Notes: a model not told the origin generated them from the sequence alone. 64,000 nt of DNA from Burkholderiales bacterium (GCA_026399835.1 JAPLQE010000016.1:62001-126000); one strand, 5' to 3'; positions 8,076 through 17,114 are shown, counted from the stretch's first letter. Made by a program: numbers and translations.

Positions 8076-8741
8076 ATGCCTCCGACCGAACTGATCCTGC
8101 TGCGCCACGGCGAGACCGACTGGAACCGCGAACGCCGCATCCAGGGGCAACTCGATACGCCGCTCAACGGCGAGGGGATCCGCCAGGCGCGGGCTGCGGC
8201 GCGTCGCCTCGCCGCAGAGCGGGTGCGCTGGGGTCTGGTGCCCGCCCCCGGCGGGGCGGCGCCGGCGATGGTCAGCAGCGACCTGATGCGCTGCCGCCAG
8301 ACGGCCGAGCCGATCGCGGCCGCCCTCGGCCTGGACTGCTCGCACGACGCCCGGCTTCGCGAGCGCGGGTTCGGCGTCTTCCAGGGCAGGACCTACCCCG
8401 AGGTGCAGCGCGACGACCCGGAACGCTTCGCACGCTGGATGCACCGCGATCCGGACTTCGAGGTCGAGGGTGGCGAGTCGCTGCGCACCTTCGGTGGGCG
8501 CGTCGAGGCGGCGCTCGTCGGGCTGGCCACCGCGCACCGGGGCCGCACCGTGGTCGTGGTCACCCACGGCGGCGTGCTCGACGTCGCCAACCGACTGTGC
8601 CGCGGCCTGGCGATCGGGGCGCCGCGTGATTTCGAGATCCCCAATGCCGGGCTGAACCGGCTGCGCTTCGACGGCAAGCGCTTCGAGCTGCTGGTCTGGG
8701 GCGACGTCGGGCACTGGCAGGACTCGCTCGACGAGCTCTGA
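8076..8741 (+). CDS. Histidine phosphatase family protein (phosphoglycerate mutase-like)
   Basis: A 221-residue enzyme of the branch-1 histidine phosphatase superfamily. The phosphate-accepting His is in ILLRHGETDWN near the N-terminus and the second catalytic His in VVTHGGVLDV. SSDLMRCRQTAEP and ERGFGVFQG are also characteristic. Such proteins are often annotated as cofactor-dependent phosphoglycerate mutase, but the length and sequence fit broad-specificity or alpha-ribazole-type phosphatases equally well, so no substrate is assigned. The start was chosen at MPPTELILL, just before the first beta strand; the longer open frame reads through the PEBP gene. Confidence 0.92.
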   Translation: MPPTELILLRHGETDWNRERRIQGQLDTPLNGEGIRQARAAARRLAAERVRWGLVPAPGGAAPAMVSSDLMRCRQTAEPIAAALGLDCSHDARLRERGFGVFQGRTYPEVQRDDPERFARWMHRDPDFEVEGGESLRTFGGRVEAALVGLATAHRGRTVVVVTHGGVLDVANRLCRGLAIGAPRDFEIPNAGLNRLRFDGKRFELLVWGDVGHWQDSLDEL

Positions 8742-9012
8742 GCCCGCGGCAGGGCAGGGGCCGGGCCGTGCCCCGGCGGGGCAGCCCTACGGGCGTTCCG
8801 GGAGACGGGCGCATCCCGTGCCGATCCCTTACAATCGCGCCTCGTCCGCGTGACTGGCGAGTAAGGGTGAATCGACACCGTGAAACGCGGATCTGGTGGC
8901 CCTTCGGGCCATCCGCCGTTCGCCTGGGGCCGGCCGCGGGTTTCGCGGTGCAAGCGCCGTGTGCGGCCGACTGCCGGCCGCACGGCCCCCCCGACTGCAC
9001 TTAGGATTCAGC
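8742..9012 (+). promoter_or_regulatory. Structured 5' leader of glyA
   Basis: A 271-nt gap before glyA. A TACAAT -10 box at 8830-8835 (no good -35) implies a leader of about 170 nt. The leader holds three strong stem-loops: GCGGAT..GGCCC/GGGCCATCCGC (8887-8916), CCGCG/CGCGG (8934-8948) and GTGCGGCC/GGCCGCAC (8961-8983). The last lies about 30 nt before the start codon. No glycine, tetrahydrofolate, SAH or cobalamin riboswitch signature was recognised. Confidence 0.45.
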
Positions 9013-10257
9013 ATGTACGACCGTAACCAAGGGATCGCCCAGGTCGACCCCGAGCTCTGGCAGGCCATCCAGTCCGAGGACCGCCGCCAGGAAGCCCACA
9101 TCGAGCTGATCGCGTCCGAGAACTACGCGAGCCCGGCGGTGATGGCGGCCCAGGGTTCCCAGCTCACGAACAAGTACGCCGAAGGCTATCCCGGCAAGCG
9201 CTACTACGGCGGCTGCGAGCATGTCGACGTCGCCGAGGCGCTCGCGATCGAGCGCGCCCGGCAGCTCTTCGGCGCGGACGCGGCCAACGTGCAGCCGCAT
9301 TCCGGCGCCCAGGCGAATCAGGCGGTGTTCCTCGCCTTCCTGAAGCCCGGCGACCGGATCATGGGCATGAGCCTCGCCGAGGGCGGACACCTGACCCACG
9401 GCATGCCGCTCAACCTGTCGGGCAAGTGGTTCGACGTGGTGTCCTACGGGCTCGACGCGAACGAGGCGATCGACTACGAGGCGATGGAGCGCCGCGCGCG
9501 TGAGACGAAGCCGAAGCTGATCATCGCCGGCGCGTCGGCCTACTCGCTGCGCATCGACTTCGAGCGCTTCTCGCGGGTCGCCAAGGAGATCGGCGCGATC
9601 TTCATGGTCGACATGGCGCACTATTCCGGCCTCATCGCCGCAGGCGTCTACCCGAACCCGGTGCCGCATGCCGACGTCGTCACCTCCACCACGCACAAGA
9701 GCCTGCGCGGCCCGCGCGGCGGCATCATCCTGATGAAGGCCGAGCACGAGCGTGCGATCAACTCGGCGGTGTTCCCGGGCCTGCAGGGCGGGCCGCTGAT
9801 GCACGTGATCGCCGCCAAGGCGGTGGCTTTCCGCGAGGCGCTGCAGCCCTCGTTCAAGGACTACCAGAAGCAGGTGATCTCGAACGCGCGCGTGCTGGCC
9901 GAGACGCTGATCGGCCGCGGGCTGCGGATCGTCTCGGGCCGCACCGAGTCGCACGTGATGCTGGTCGACCTGCGCGCCAAGTCGATCACCGGCAAGGAGG
10001 CCGAGGCGGTGCTCGGCCAGGCCCACATCACGGTCAACAAGAACTCGATCCCGAACGATCCGGAGAAGCCCTTCGTCACCAGCGGCATCCGGCTCGGCAC
10101 ACCCGCGATGACCACGCGGGGCTTCTGCGAGGCCGAGGCGCAGCAGGTGGGCCACCTGATCGCCGACGTGTTCGACGCGCCGCGCGATGCGGCGAACATC
10201 GACCGCGTGCGCGCGAAGGTCGGCGCGCTGACCGCGCGCTTCCCGGTCTACCGCTGA
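9013..10257 (+). CDS. glyA: Serine hydroxymethyltransferase
   Basis: PLP enzyme that converts serine and tetrahydrofolate to glycine and methylene-tetrahydrofolate, the main one-carbon source. At 414 residues it is standard length. The PLP lysine is in [14 protein letters not shown]; other landmarks are [44 protein letters not shown] and [16 protein letters not shown]. The ATG at 9013 ([15 protein letters not shown]) was chosen, although the frame is open further upstream through the structured leader. It is followed 40 nt later by nrdR, the common order in Proteobacteria. Confidence 0.98.
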   Translation: MYDRNQGIAQVDPELWQAIQSEDRRQEAHIELIASENYASPAVMAAQGSQLTNKYAEGYPGKRYYGGCEHVDVAEALAIERARQLFGADAANVQPHSGAQANQAVFLAFLKPGDRIMGMSLAEGGHLTHGMPLNLSGKWFDVVSYGLDANEAIDYEAMERRARETKPKLIIAGASAYSLRIDFERFSRVAKEIGAIFMVDMAHYSGLIAAGVYPNPVPHADVVTSTTHKSLRGPRGGIILMKAEHERAINSAVFPGLQGGPLMHVIAAKAVAFREALQPSFKDYQKQVISNARVLAETLIGRGLRIVSGRTESHVMLVDLRAKSITGKEAEAVLGQAHITVNKNSIPNDPEKPFVTSGIRLGTPAMTTRGFCEAEAQQVGHLIADVFDAPRDAANIDRVRAKVGALTARFPVYR

Positions 10258-10297
10258 GGGGCCGGAGGGGCCGCGCGCGCGTGGCACAATCCGCGCG

Positions 10298-10650
10298 ATG
10301 CGCTGCCCCTTCTGCGATCACCCCGACACCCAGGTCATCGAGACCCGCGAAGCCGACGACGGCGACGCGATGCGTCGTCGGCGCCGCTGCTCGCGCTGCG
10401 CAAGCGGCCGGTGACCTCGGAGGCGGTCGACGCGACGATCGGTCGCATCGAGGAGAAGCTGCTGTCGCTCGGTGCCCGCGAGGTGCCGAGCGAGCGCATC
10501 GGCGAGCTGGTGATGCGCGAGCTCAAGAAGATCGACAAGATCGCCTACGTGCGCTTCGCGTCGGTGTACCGGGAGTTCGGCGACGTCGACGAGTTCGCGT
10601 CGGCGGTCGAGGAAGTGCAGCCGAAGGCTGGGAAGGTCAGGAAGAAGTAG
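10298..10650 (+). pseudogene. nrdR: Transcriptional repressor NrdR, broken by internal deletion and frameshift
   Basis: NrdR represses ribonucleotide reductase genes through an N-terminal zinc ribbon and an ATP-cone. The start [20 protein letters not shown] is intact and the C-terminal ATP-cone half resumes as [20 protein letters not shown] and [16 protein letters not shown], but in a different frame. After RRRRRCSRC the first frame reaches TGA at 10412-10414. The segment that should carry RFTTYE, the nucleotide-binding VVK motif and the start of the ATP-cone is missing. Compared with E. coli NrdR about 121 nt are absent, and CTCGCGCTGCG (10390-10400) matches what both edges should have contained. 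A CACAAT -10 box lies 7 nt before the ATG. Sequencing error cannot be excluded. Confidence 0.85.
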
Positions 10651-10661
10651 GCGGGTGGCGG

Positions 10662-10800
10662 TTGCGGCGTGCGCACCCGGGTTCCGGCAAGCATGCCGGA
10701 ACCTCCCGAGCGGGCGGCGGCCAGTGGGGGTTGCGGCAGTCGCCCGGGTTCCGGCAAGCATGCCGGAACCTCCTGAGCCGGCAGCGGCCAGTGGCCGCTG
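10662..10800. repeat. Two tandem REP-like palindromic units
   Basis: Two similar units of about 67-69 bp (10662-10730 and 10731-10797) each carry the same 24-nt palindrome, GGTTCCGGCA-AGCA-TGCCGGAACC, at 10680-10703 and 10747-10770, flanked by shared TTGCGGC and GCGGCCAGTGG sequences. The second ends in another inverted repeat, CAGCGGCCA/TGGCCGCTG (10782-10800). They sit between convergent nrdR and the acyl-CoA ligase, a classic place for REP elements. Confidence 0.75.
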
Positions 10801-10810
10801 AAACCCCGGC

Positions 10811-12475
10811 TCAGGCCCAGACCACCGGGCCCTTCTGGGCGTACCAGGCGTCGAGCTTCGGTGCCACCGTATTCTCGATCCGCGTGCGTCGGATCTTCAT
10901 GGTGGGCGTCAGCAGCCCGTTCTCGATCGAGAAGGGCTCCTTGGCGATCACCAGCATCTTGAGCTGCTCGTAGTCGGCGACCCGCGCGTTGACCTGCCTG
11001 AGCCGCTCGCCGAGCTCGCGCTCGACCTCGGCGCGCACCGCCGGATCAGCCATCTTCGGGCGCAGGTCCTCGGCCAGCACCACCAGGCCGTAGGCCGCCT
11101 GCTGGCCGACGCCCGAGACCATCACCGTCTCGATCATCGGGCTCTCGCCGAGCATGTTCTCGATCGGCGCGGGTGCGACGTACTTGCCCTTGGCCGTCTT
11201 GAAGAGCTCCTTGGCGCGGCCGGTGAGCTTGAGCATGCCCCGCGGATTGCGCTCGCCGAGGTCTCCGGTGCGGAAGAAGCCGTCGGGCGTCAGCGACTCG
11301 GCGGTCAGCTCGGGCTGCTTGTAGTAGCCCACCATCTGGCCGGGGGACTTGATCAGCACCTCGCCGTCCTCGCTGATCCTCACCTCGACGCCCGGGTAGG
11401 GCACGCCCACCCAGCCCGGCGCGCTCGCATCGGCCTTCGAGCTGTGCGAATACGCGAAGTCCTCGGTCATCGCGTAGCCCTCCATCAGGTTCAGCCCGAG
11501 ACGCCGGTACCAGGCGATGACCTCCGGCGGGATCGGTGCCGAACCGCTGCCCGCGAGCCGCACCTGGTCGAGGCCCAGGCCGTCGAGGATCTTCTTCTTG
11601 ACGATGCCGCCGAGGATCGGGATCTTCAGGAAGAGGTCGAGCTTCTTGGGCGGCATCTTGTGCAGCACGCCCTGCTGGAACTTCACCCACAGGCGGGGGA
11701 CCGAGATGAACAGCGTCGGACGGGCCCGGCGCACGTCCGTGACGAAGGTCTCGAGCGACTCGCTGAAGTACACGTGAGGCGATGCGACGAACGACGCGGC
11801 CTCGACGAACGAGCGCTCGAAGACGTGCGCGAGCGGCAGGTAGGAGATCAGCCGGTCGCGCTCGCTGTAGCGCTCGCCCTCGCAGATCCGCTCGGCGCAG
11901 ACCGACACGCGCCCGAAGCTGTGCATCACGCCCTTGGGCGTGCCGGTCGAGCCCGAGGTGTAGATGATCATCGCGAGCTCGTCGGCGCCGCGCGCCCGAC
12001 GGCCTGCGAGCGGCTCGGTCTGCGCGACGATCTCGTCCCACTGCTCGTGGCGCGTCGCCGGGGCGAGCGGGAAGGCGATGCGCGGCATGCCCTCGGGCAC
12101 ACCCGGCTCCTGCTGCGGCCAGGTGTCGAGCTTGCCGACGAACAGCAGCTTCGAGTCGCTGTGCTCGAGCACGTAGCGGATGGTGTCGGGGCCTTCGGTC
12201 GGGAAGATCGCGACCGTGGTGCCGCCCGCCATCCAGATCGCGAGCTCTGCGATGAAGAAGTGCGCGCAGTTCTTGGACAGGATCGCCACGTGCGCCCCGT
12301 CGACGATCCCGCGCGAGCGCAGGTGGGCGGCCATCCTGCGGGCCTGGTCGACCACCTCGGCCCAGGTGTAGTCGACGGTCTTGCCGCCTTCGTACGGCTG
12401 CGTCAGGAACACCCGGTCCGCGTGCGCCTGCTCGTGGTCGTAGACATGATCAAGGATGGACTTGGATTCGGGCAC
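10811..12475 (-). CDS. AMP-dependent long-chain acyl-CoA synthetase
   Basis: Adenylate-forming enzyme (554 residues) that activates a carboxylate, probably a long-chain fatty acid, to its CoA thioester. The A3 phosphate-binding motif is IIYTSGSTGTPKGVMHS; MEGYAMTEDF, FFRTGDLGE and the C-terminal LTPTMKIRRTRIE lysine region follow in the expected order. The start is GTG (MPESKSILDHV), chosen because GGAGGAGA stands 6 nt upstream; the longer open frame has no ribosome-binding site. The TMKIRR end and long PPKKLDLFLK insert resemble FadD/FAA-type ligases rather than acetyl-CoA synthetase. It is divergent from ribD. Confidence 0.9.
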   Translation of the reverse strand: MPESKSILDHVYDHEQAHADRVFLTQPYEGGKTVDYTWAEVVDQARRMAAHLRSRGIVDGAHVAILSKNCAHFFIAELAIWMAGGTTVAIFPTEGPDTIRYVLEHSDSKLLFVGKLDTWPQQEPGVPEGMPRIAFPLAPATRHEQWDEIVAQTEPLAGRRARGADELAMIIYTSGSTGTPKGVMHSFGRVSVCAERICEGERYSERDRLISYLPLAHVFERSFVEAASFVASPHVYFSESLETFVTDVRRARPTLFISVPRLWVKFQQGVLHKMPPKKLDLFLKIPILGGIVKKKILDGLGLDQVRLAGSGSAPIPPEVIAWYRRLGLNLMEGYAMTEDFAYSHSSKADASAPGWVGVPYPGVEVRISEDGEVLIKSPGQMVGYYKQPELTAESLTPDGFFRTGDLGERNPRGMLKLTGRAKELFKTAKGKYVAPAPIENMLGESPMIETVMVSGVGQQAAYGLVVLAEDLRPKMADPAVRAEVERELGERLRQVNARVADYEQLKMLVIAKEPFSIENGLLTPTMKIRRTRIENTVAPKLDAWYAQKGPVVWA

Positions 12476-12579
12476 GGCATCTCCTCCGCTTGGGGTGTTA
12501 TCCGACAAGCCTACCGCATTGTCGCGTCGGACCAAGCATGGTCGATGTCGGAGCGGGGATGAGCAGGGCGGCCCCACGC

Positions 12580-12585
12580 TAGAAT
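12580..12585 (+). promoter_or_regulatory. -10 box of ribD, possibly giving leaderless mRNA
   Basis: TAGAAT ends only 6 nt before the ribD ATG at 12592, so transcription would start at or next to the A of the start codon. No convincing -35 hexamer is seen 17 bp upstream. Confidence 0.35.
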
Positions 12586-12591
12586 CGAAGG

Positions 12592-13671
12592 ATGTTCACC
12601 TCCGCCGACCACGGATTCATGAGCCGGGCGCTCGAGCTGGCCCGCCTGGGGCTGGCGAGCACCACGCCGAATCCGCGGGTGGGCTGCGTGGTGGTCAAGG
12701 ACGGGCAGGTCGTCGGCGAGGGCTGGCACCGGCGTGCCGGCGAGCCGCATGCCGAGATCGTCGCCCTGGGCGAGGCCGGTGGCCGGGCCCGTGGCGCGAC
12801 GGTCTACGTCACCCTCGAGCCGTGCAGCCACTTCGGCCGCACGCCGCCGTGTGTCGATGCACTGGTCGAGGCACGCGTGGCGCGCGTGATCGCCGCGATG
12901 GAGGATCCGAACCCGACGGTCAACGGCCGCGGCCTCGCGAGACTGCGCGATGCCGGCGTCGACGTACGCTGCGGACTGCTGCAGCACGAGGCCACCGAGC
13001 TGAACATCGGCTTCGTCGCGCGGATGTCGCGCGGCCGGCCGTGGGTCAGGTTGAAGGTCGCGGCCTCGCTCGACGGGCTCACGGCGCTCCCCGACGGCAG
13101 CAGCCAGTGGATCACCGGCGAGGCGGCACGCCGCGACGGGCATGCGTGGCGGGCCCGGGCCTGCGCCATCCTCACCGGTATCGGCACCGTCCGCGACGAC
13201 GACCCGCTGCTCACCGTGCGCATGATCGAGACGACGCGCCAGCCGACGCGCATCATCGTCGACTCCCGGCTCGAGATCGACCTCGAGGCGAAGGTGCTCA
13301 AGGGGGGGGCGGCCTGGGTCGCCTGCGCGGTCGACAACGAGGACAAGGTGCGCGAGCTGCGCGATCGGGGCTGCGAAGTGCTGCAGCTGCCGAATCCGCA
13401 GGGCAAGGTCGATCTCGCTGCACTGATGGCCGAGCTTGGCGCGCGCGGCCTGAACGAGATCCACGTCGAGGCGGGCCACAAGCTGAACGGCTCGCTGGTT
13501 CGGGCCGGGGTCGTCGACGAGCTGCTCGCCTACGTCGCGCCCGCGCTGCTCGGCAGCGGGCTGCCGATGTTCTCGCTCGAGGCGCCCGCCGAGCTCGAGG
13601 GGCGCCGTCGCCTGCGCTTCACCGAGGTCGAGCGGCTCGGCGACGACCTGCGCCTGATGGCGCGGTTCTGA
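12592..13671 (+). CDS. ribD: Bifunctional riboflavin deaminase/reductase RibD
   Basis: Catalyses two early riboflavin steps: deamination of the GTP-derived pyrimidine, then NADPH-dependent reduction of the ribose side chain. The N-terminal deaminase carries the zinc motif HAE (in EPHAEIVAL) and PCSHFGRTPPC. The C-terminal reductase begins near residue 146 with RPWVRLKVAASLDG and includes SQWITGE and IHVEAGHKLNGSLV. The 359-residue length is normal. The start MFTSADHGFM fits the family. It is followed after 50 nt by ribE, but the remaining rib genes lie about 5 kb away. Confidence 0.97.
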   Translation: MFTSADHGFMSRALELARLGLASTTPNPRVGCVVVKDGQVVGEGWHRRAGEPHAEIVALGEAGGRARGATVYVTLEPCSHFGRTPPCVDALVEARVARVIAAMEDPNPTVNGRGLARLRDAGVDVRCGLLQHEATELNIGFVARMSRGRPWVRLKVAASLDGLTALPDGSSQWITGEAARRDGHAWRARACAILTGIGTVRDDDPLLTVRMIETTRQPTRIIVDSRLEIDLEAKVLKGGAAWVACAVDNEDKVRELRDRGCEVLQLPNPQGKVDLAALMAELGARGLNEIHVEAGHKLNGSLVRAGVVDELLAYVAPALLGSGLPMFSLEAPAELEGRRRLRFTEVERLGDDLRLMARF

Positions 13672-13721
13672 CCCCCGTACCCGACCCTTCTTCCCGAATC
13701 CTTCCCGGAGCGTCTCCCGCC

Positions 13722-14345
13722 ATGTTCACCGGCATCGTCGCGGCCGTCGGCCGCATCGAACGCATCGACCCGCTCGGCGAGGGCGCCGGCGTGCGCCTCA
13801 CCGTCGACGCCGCGGGCCTCGGCCTGGGCGACGTCGCCGTCGGCGACTCGATCGCCATCCAGGGCGCCTGCATGACCGCGATCTCGATCGACGGCACGCG
13901 CTTCGTCGTCGAGGTCTCGCGCGAGAGCCTGTCCAAGACGGCAGGGCTCGATGCGACCGGCGAGGTCAACCTGGAGAAGGCGCTGCGCCTGTCCGATCGC
14001 CTCGGCGGCCACCTGGTCAGCGGGCACGTCGACGGGCTCGGCGAAGTGGCGGTGTTCGAGCCGGTGGGCGAGTCGTGGCGGCTCGACGTGCGCGTGCCCG
14101 CGGGGCTGTCCAAGTACCTGGCCTACAAGGGTTCGGTGACCGTCGACGGCACCAGCCTGACCGTCAACAGCGTCACCGACCTGTCAGACGGGCGCTGCGA
14201 CGTCAGCATCAACCTGATCCCGCACACCATCCAGTCGACGACGCTCAGGCGCCTCGCGCCGGGCGTGAAGGTGAACCTGGAGATCGACCTGATCGCGCGG
14301 TACGTGGAGCGGATGCTGCAGGGTACCGAGCCCCGCAGGACCTAG
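13722..14345 (+). CDS. ribE: Riboflavin synthase alpha chain
   Basis: Dismutates two molecules of 6,7-dimethyl-8-ribityllumazine to riboflavin, the last step of the pathway. The family signature MFTGIV starts the protein, and the two homologous lumazine-binding barrels are visible: repeat one (about 1-97) with SDRLGGHLVSGHVDG following, and repeat two with KGSVTVDGTSLTVNSV and SINLIPHT. At 207 residues it is full length. In the first barrel the usual Cys-Leu-Thr is CMT (GACMT), a mild variation. No FMN riboswitch was found ahead of ribD or ribE. Confidence 0.96.
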   Translation: MFTGIVAAVGRIERIDPLGEGAGVRLTVDAAGLGLGDVAVGDSIAIQGACMTAISIDGTRFVVEVSRESLSKTAGLDATGEVNLEKALRLSDRLGGHLVSGHVDGLGEVAVFEPVGESWRLDVRVPAGLSKYLAYKGSVTVDGTSLTVNSVTDLSDGRCDVSINLIPHTIQSTTLRRLAPGVKVNLEIDLIARYVERMLQGTEPRRT

Positions 14346-14382
14346 GACCTAGGTCCTCGGCGGGGCGCCGCCGCGCGTCGGG

Positions 14383-14871
14383 TCAGCGCCTCGGGCGCAG
14401 GGCCCGGTCGGAGGCGAACGCATCGCTGGCGGTGGCCTGGAGCACGCGCGACTCGAAGGCGCCGGCATCGCCGTCGGTCCAGTCGCCGGCGGCCGCGACG
14501 CCGCCGTGGACCAGCCCCGCCACCGCCGGATCCGGATCGGTGGCGACGAGCGAGTCGGCCACCGCTTCAACGGCGCGGCAGGCATCCCGGAAGCCCAGGC
14601 CGATCACCTGCCGCACGAGGGTCGTGGCCAGCAGGTCGACCCGCTCGGGCAGCGGCACGTCGTCTGACGGGTCGGACGGGTCGGCAGCGTCTGCGGTCGG
14701 CGCTTCGCGCCCGACGAATCCGAGCGCCATGCCATACAGGAAGGCGGCGAAGGCATCGCGCCTGGCGTCGTCGCCGATCGCCTCGTCCTCGCCCGCAACC
14801 GTGCGCGCGTGTCGCGCCGCCTGCAGCGCGGGAGGCTCTTCGGGGCCGGAACGGGGCGGGGCGGGCGCCAT
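14383..14871 (-). CDS. Hypothetical acidic protein, 162 aa
   Basis: Not recognised. The frame has normal codon use for this genome, with strong third-position GC. The product is acidic and Ala/Asp-rich, with a hydrophobic segment FAAFLYGMALGFVG near residues 42-55 and helical Ala-rich stretches such as DLLATTLVRQVIGLGF and DACRAVEAVADSLVA. No signal peptide or catalytic motif is seen. It is on the same strand as the upstream hypothetical and GGDEF-EAL genes, so the three may be co-transcribed, and it converges with ribE across a 37-nt gap. Confidence 0.6.
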   Translation of the reverse strand: MAPAPPRSGPEEPPALQAARHARTVAGEDEAIGDDARRDAFAAFLYGMALGFVGREAPTADAADPSDPSDDVPLPERVDLLATTLVRQVIGLGFRDACRAVEAVADSLVATDPDPAVAGLVHGGVAAAGDWTDGDAGAFESRVLQATASDAFASDRALRPRR

Positions 14872-14908
14872 CGCGCGAAGTGTACGCCGCGCGCCCGACG
14901 TGCCGTGT

Positions 14909-15205
14909 TCACCCCGCCGGGGCGCCCTCGATCGCGCGCCGTCCGATGTGACGCCGGTCGAAGCCCGCCGGCATCGCGCGGCTCGCCGTGCGCCGCTCGG
15001 CGCCTGCGCGACGCTCGTGCTGCCGCGGCCGGATGCTCGCGTGCACCGCCTCGAGCTCGAGCGTCGCGGGCACCGGCTCCGCTTCGGAGGTGTCCTCCAC
15101 CCAGACCCGCAGCTTCAGGCGTCGGAGACTCCGGCTCGAGTGGGGCCGGACATGCGGCCGGCCGTCGAGGTCCTGCGAGGCAAGGGCCGTGCCTGCCGGA
15201 TGCAA
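14909..15205 (-). CDS. Hypothetical small protein with Arg-rich tail
   Basis: A 98-residue open frame between the GGDEF-EAL gene (22 nt upstream) and the 162-aa hypothetical on the same strand. Codon use is compatible with coding. A short beta-rich section (KLRVWVEDT, PATLELEAVHASI) precedes a C-terminal half full of Arg pairs (ERRAGAERRTASR, FDRRHIGRR). No family was recognised and the ORF could be spurious; without it the gap 14872-15227 would hold nothing that can be named. Confidence 0.35.
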   Translation of the reverse strand: MHPAGTALASQDLDGRPHVRPHSSRSLRRLKLRVWVEDTSEAEPVPATLELEAVHASIRPRQHERRAGAERRTASRAMPAGFDRRHIGRRAIEGAPAG

Positions 15206-15227
15206 CGTGCCTTCGGGGTGCGCCGCC

Positions 15228-17114
15228 TCAGCGTTCGACGAGCGAGCGGAAGTAGGTCTCTCGCGAACTCGTGTACAGCGCGTGCCGCATCTCGACCCAG
15301 GTGATCACTTCGGCCGAGGGCATGGGCTTGGCGAGGTAATAGCCCTGGATCTCGTCGCAGCCCATCGAGGCGAGCGCGCGCAGCTCGGCCACGGTCTCGA
15401 CGCCCTCGGCGATCGTCCGAAGCCCGAGCTGCTTGGCGAGGTCGACGGTCGAGCGCACGATCGTCTCGTTGCCCCGGTTCGTGTTCATGCCGCTCACGAA
15501 CGACCGGTCGATCTTCAGCTCGTGCACCGGCAGCTTCTGCAGCTGCTTGAGCGTCGCGTACCCGGTGCCGAAGTCGTCGACCGAGAGCCGCACCCCGAGC
15601 GCCGCGATCGACTGCAGGTTGCTGAGCGCATTCGCGGTCTCGCTCAGCAGCCCGCTCTCGGTGATCTCCAGCGTGATCCTGCCGGCATCGAGCTTGCGCT
15701 CGGCCAGGATCTCGGCCACGCGGCCCGACAGCGCCGGATTCTCGATGTCCTGCGCGGACACGTTGATCGAGACGTTCAGCAGCATGCCGCGCGCGGTGAT
15801 CTCGGCGGCGAAGCGCACGCCCTCGGCGATCACCCACGGGGTGATCTCGCGCATGAAGCCGGTCTGCTCGGCGAACGGGATGAATTCCCCGGGCGGCACG
15901 CGGCCGCGGGTCGGATGGTTCCAGCGCACCAGCCCCTCGACGCCCACGATCAGCCCGCTCGTGAGGTCGAGCTTGGGCTGGTAGTCGAGCACGAGCTGCC
16001 CGCCCTGCAGGGCGGTGCGCAGCTCGCCGAGCATCGACAGGTAGCTGCGTCGCACCTCGTGCAGTTCACCGTCGAACACCTCCACGCCGGCGCGTCGGCG
16101 CTTGGCGCGGTACATCGCGGTGTCGGCGTGGCGCAGCAGCGTGACGTCGTCGTCGCCGTGCTGCGGATGCACCGAGAGACCGATCGACAGGCCCATGTCG
16201 ATGAGCTGGTCGCGGTGCGCGAGCGGCGTGCTCATCGCCGCCAGGATCCGCGTGCAGACCTCGCGGCCCGCTTCCTCGCTGCCCACCAGCAGCAGCACGA
16301 ACTCGTCACCGCCCAGCCGCGCAACCGTGTCCGTCTCGCGCACCGTCGCACGCAGCCGGCGCGCGACCTCGCGCAGCACCGTGTCGCCGGCGGCGTGGCC
16401 GAGCGTATCGTTGATGAACTTGAACCGGTCGAGGTCGACCACCGCGACGCAGAACGGCGCGCGGGCCCGCCGCGAGATCGCCAGCGAATGGCGGATCCGC
16501 TCGGTCAGCAGGGTGCGGTTCGGCAGTCCGGTGAGCGGATCCGACAGCGCGGATTCGATGATCCGCTTCTCGCGGGCCGCCGACGTCGACACCAGCAGGT
16601 TCACGCGGCGCGCCAGCATGCCGACGTCGTCGTGCAGGCCGCACTCGACGCGCTCGGAGTAGTCGCCCACCTGGGTGCGCTCGAGCACTTCGATGATCCT
16701 GCCGATGCGTCGGCCCAGCCATCGCCCCGCGGTCGACAGCAGGGCGAACGAGACGATCAGCCCGATCGCCGCGCTGCCGGCGAGCAGCATGTCGAGAGAG
16801 GGGTTCCAGTTCAGGCCGTGGATCAGCGCTCCGAGCAGGCCGTGGGCCAGCAGGATCACCGCCGCGCCGGTCGCCGGCAGCAGGATCGGCAGGCCGATCC
16901 TCGGGCGCGTGCCGGGAAGGGGCAGGGCGTCGTCGGGATGCGTGTCGGTCAGGGGCGACGCAGTCCCCGGACGCCTGCTGGCGGGCCGTTCGCCGCCGGT
17001 GCTCGCCCGTGCGGCCCGCGTCTGCGCGCCCGGCCCGGTGCCCGGCGCCTTCGGCGCGAGTGCTTGCGGAGCGACGCTGTCTGCAGGCGGCGTTGGGGAG
17101 GGAGCGGGGCGCAT
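15228..17114 (-). CDS. Membrane GGDEF-EAL protein (cyclic-di-GMP turnover)
   Basis: A 628-residue inner-membrane protein that may both make and degrade cyclic-di-GMP. A Pro/Ala-rich N-terminus is followed by two transmembrane helices (about 74-98 and 109-129), a HAMP-like linker ([18 protein letters not shown]), a GGDEF domain with an intact RLGGDEF (about 265-271) and an EAL domain. The EAL signature reads EGL in [10 protein letters not shown], keeping the metal-binding Glu; [12 protein letters not shown] and IAEGVET are also present, so phosphodiesterase activity is plausible. No RxxD inhibitory site was checked beyond inspection. ATG at 17114 was preferred to a TTG three codons upstream. 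Its role could be motility or biofilm control. Confidence 0.92.
   Translation of the reverse strand: MRPAPSPTPPADSVAPQALAPKAPGTGPGAQTRAARASTGGERPASRRPGTASPLTDTHPDDALPLPGTRPRIGLPILLPATGAAVILLAHGLLGALIHGLNWNPSLDMLLAGSAAIGLIVSFALLSTAGRWLGRRIGRIIEVLERTQVGDYSERVECGLHDDVGMLARRVNLLVSTSAAREKRIIESALSDPLTGLPNRTLLTERIRHSLAISRRARAPFCVAVVDLDRFKFINDTLGHAAGDTVLREVARRLRATVRETDTVARLGGDEFVLLLVGSEEAGREVCTRILAAMSTPLAHRDQLIDMGLSIGLSVHPQHGDDDVTLLRHADTAMYRAKRRRAGVEVFDGELHEVRRSYLSMLGELRTALQGGQLVLDYQPKLDLTSGLIVGVEGLVRWNHPTRGRVPPGEFIPFAEQTGFMREITPWVIAEGVRFAAEITARGMLLNVSINVSAQDIENPALSGRVAEILAERKLDAGRITLEITESGLLSETANALSNLQSIAALGVRLSVDDFGTGYATLKQLQKLPVHELKIDRSFVSGMNTNRGNETIVRSTVDLAKQLGLRTIAEGVETVAELRALASMGCDEIQGYYLAKPMPSAEVITWVEMRHALYTSSRETYFRSLVER

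Noticed and set aside
8742-9012. Glycine, tetrahydrofolate, SAH or cobalamin riboswitch before glyA
   Set aside because: No consensus core of these classes could be found; only unspecific hairpins.
13300-13310. Run of eight G in ribD as a possible phase-variable tract
   Set aside because: The ribD frame is intact and a housekeeping enzyme is an unlikely target; similar G-runs occur by chance in this GC-rich DNA.
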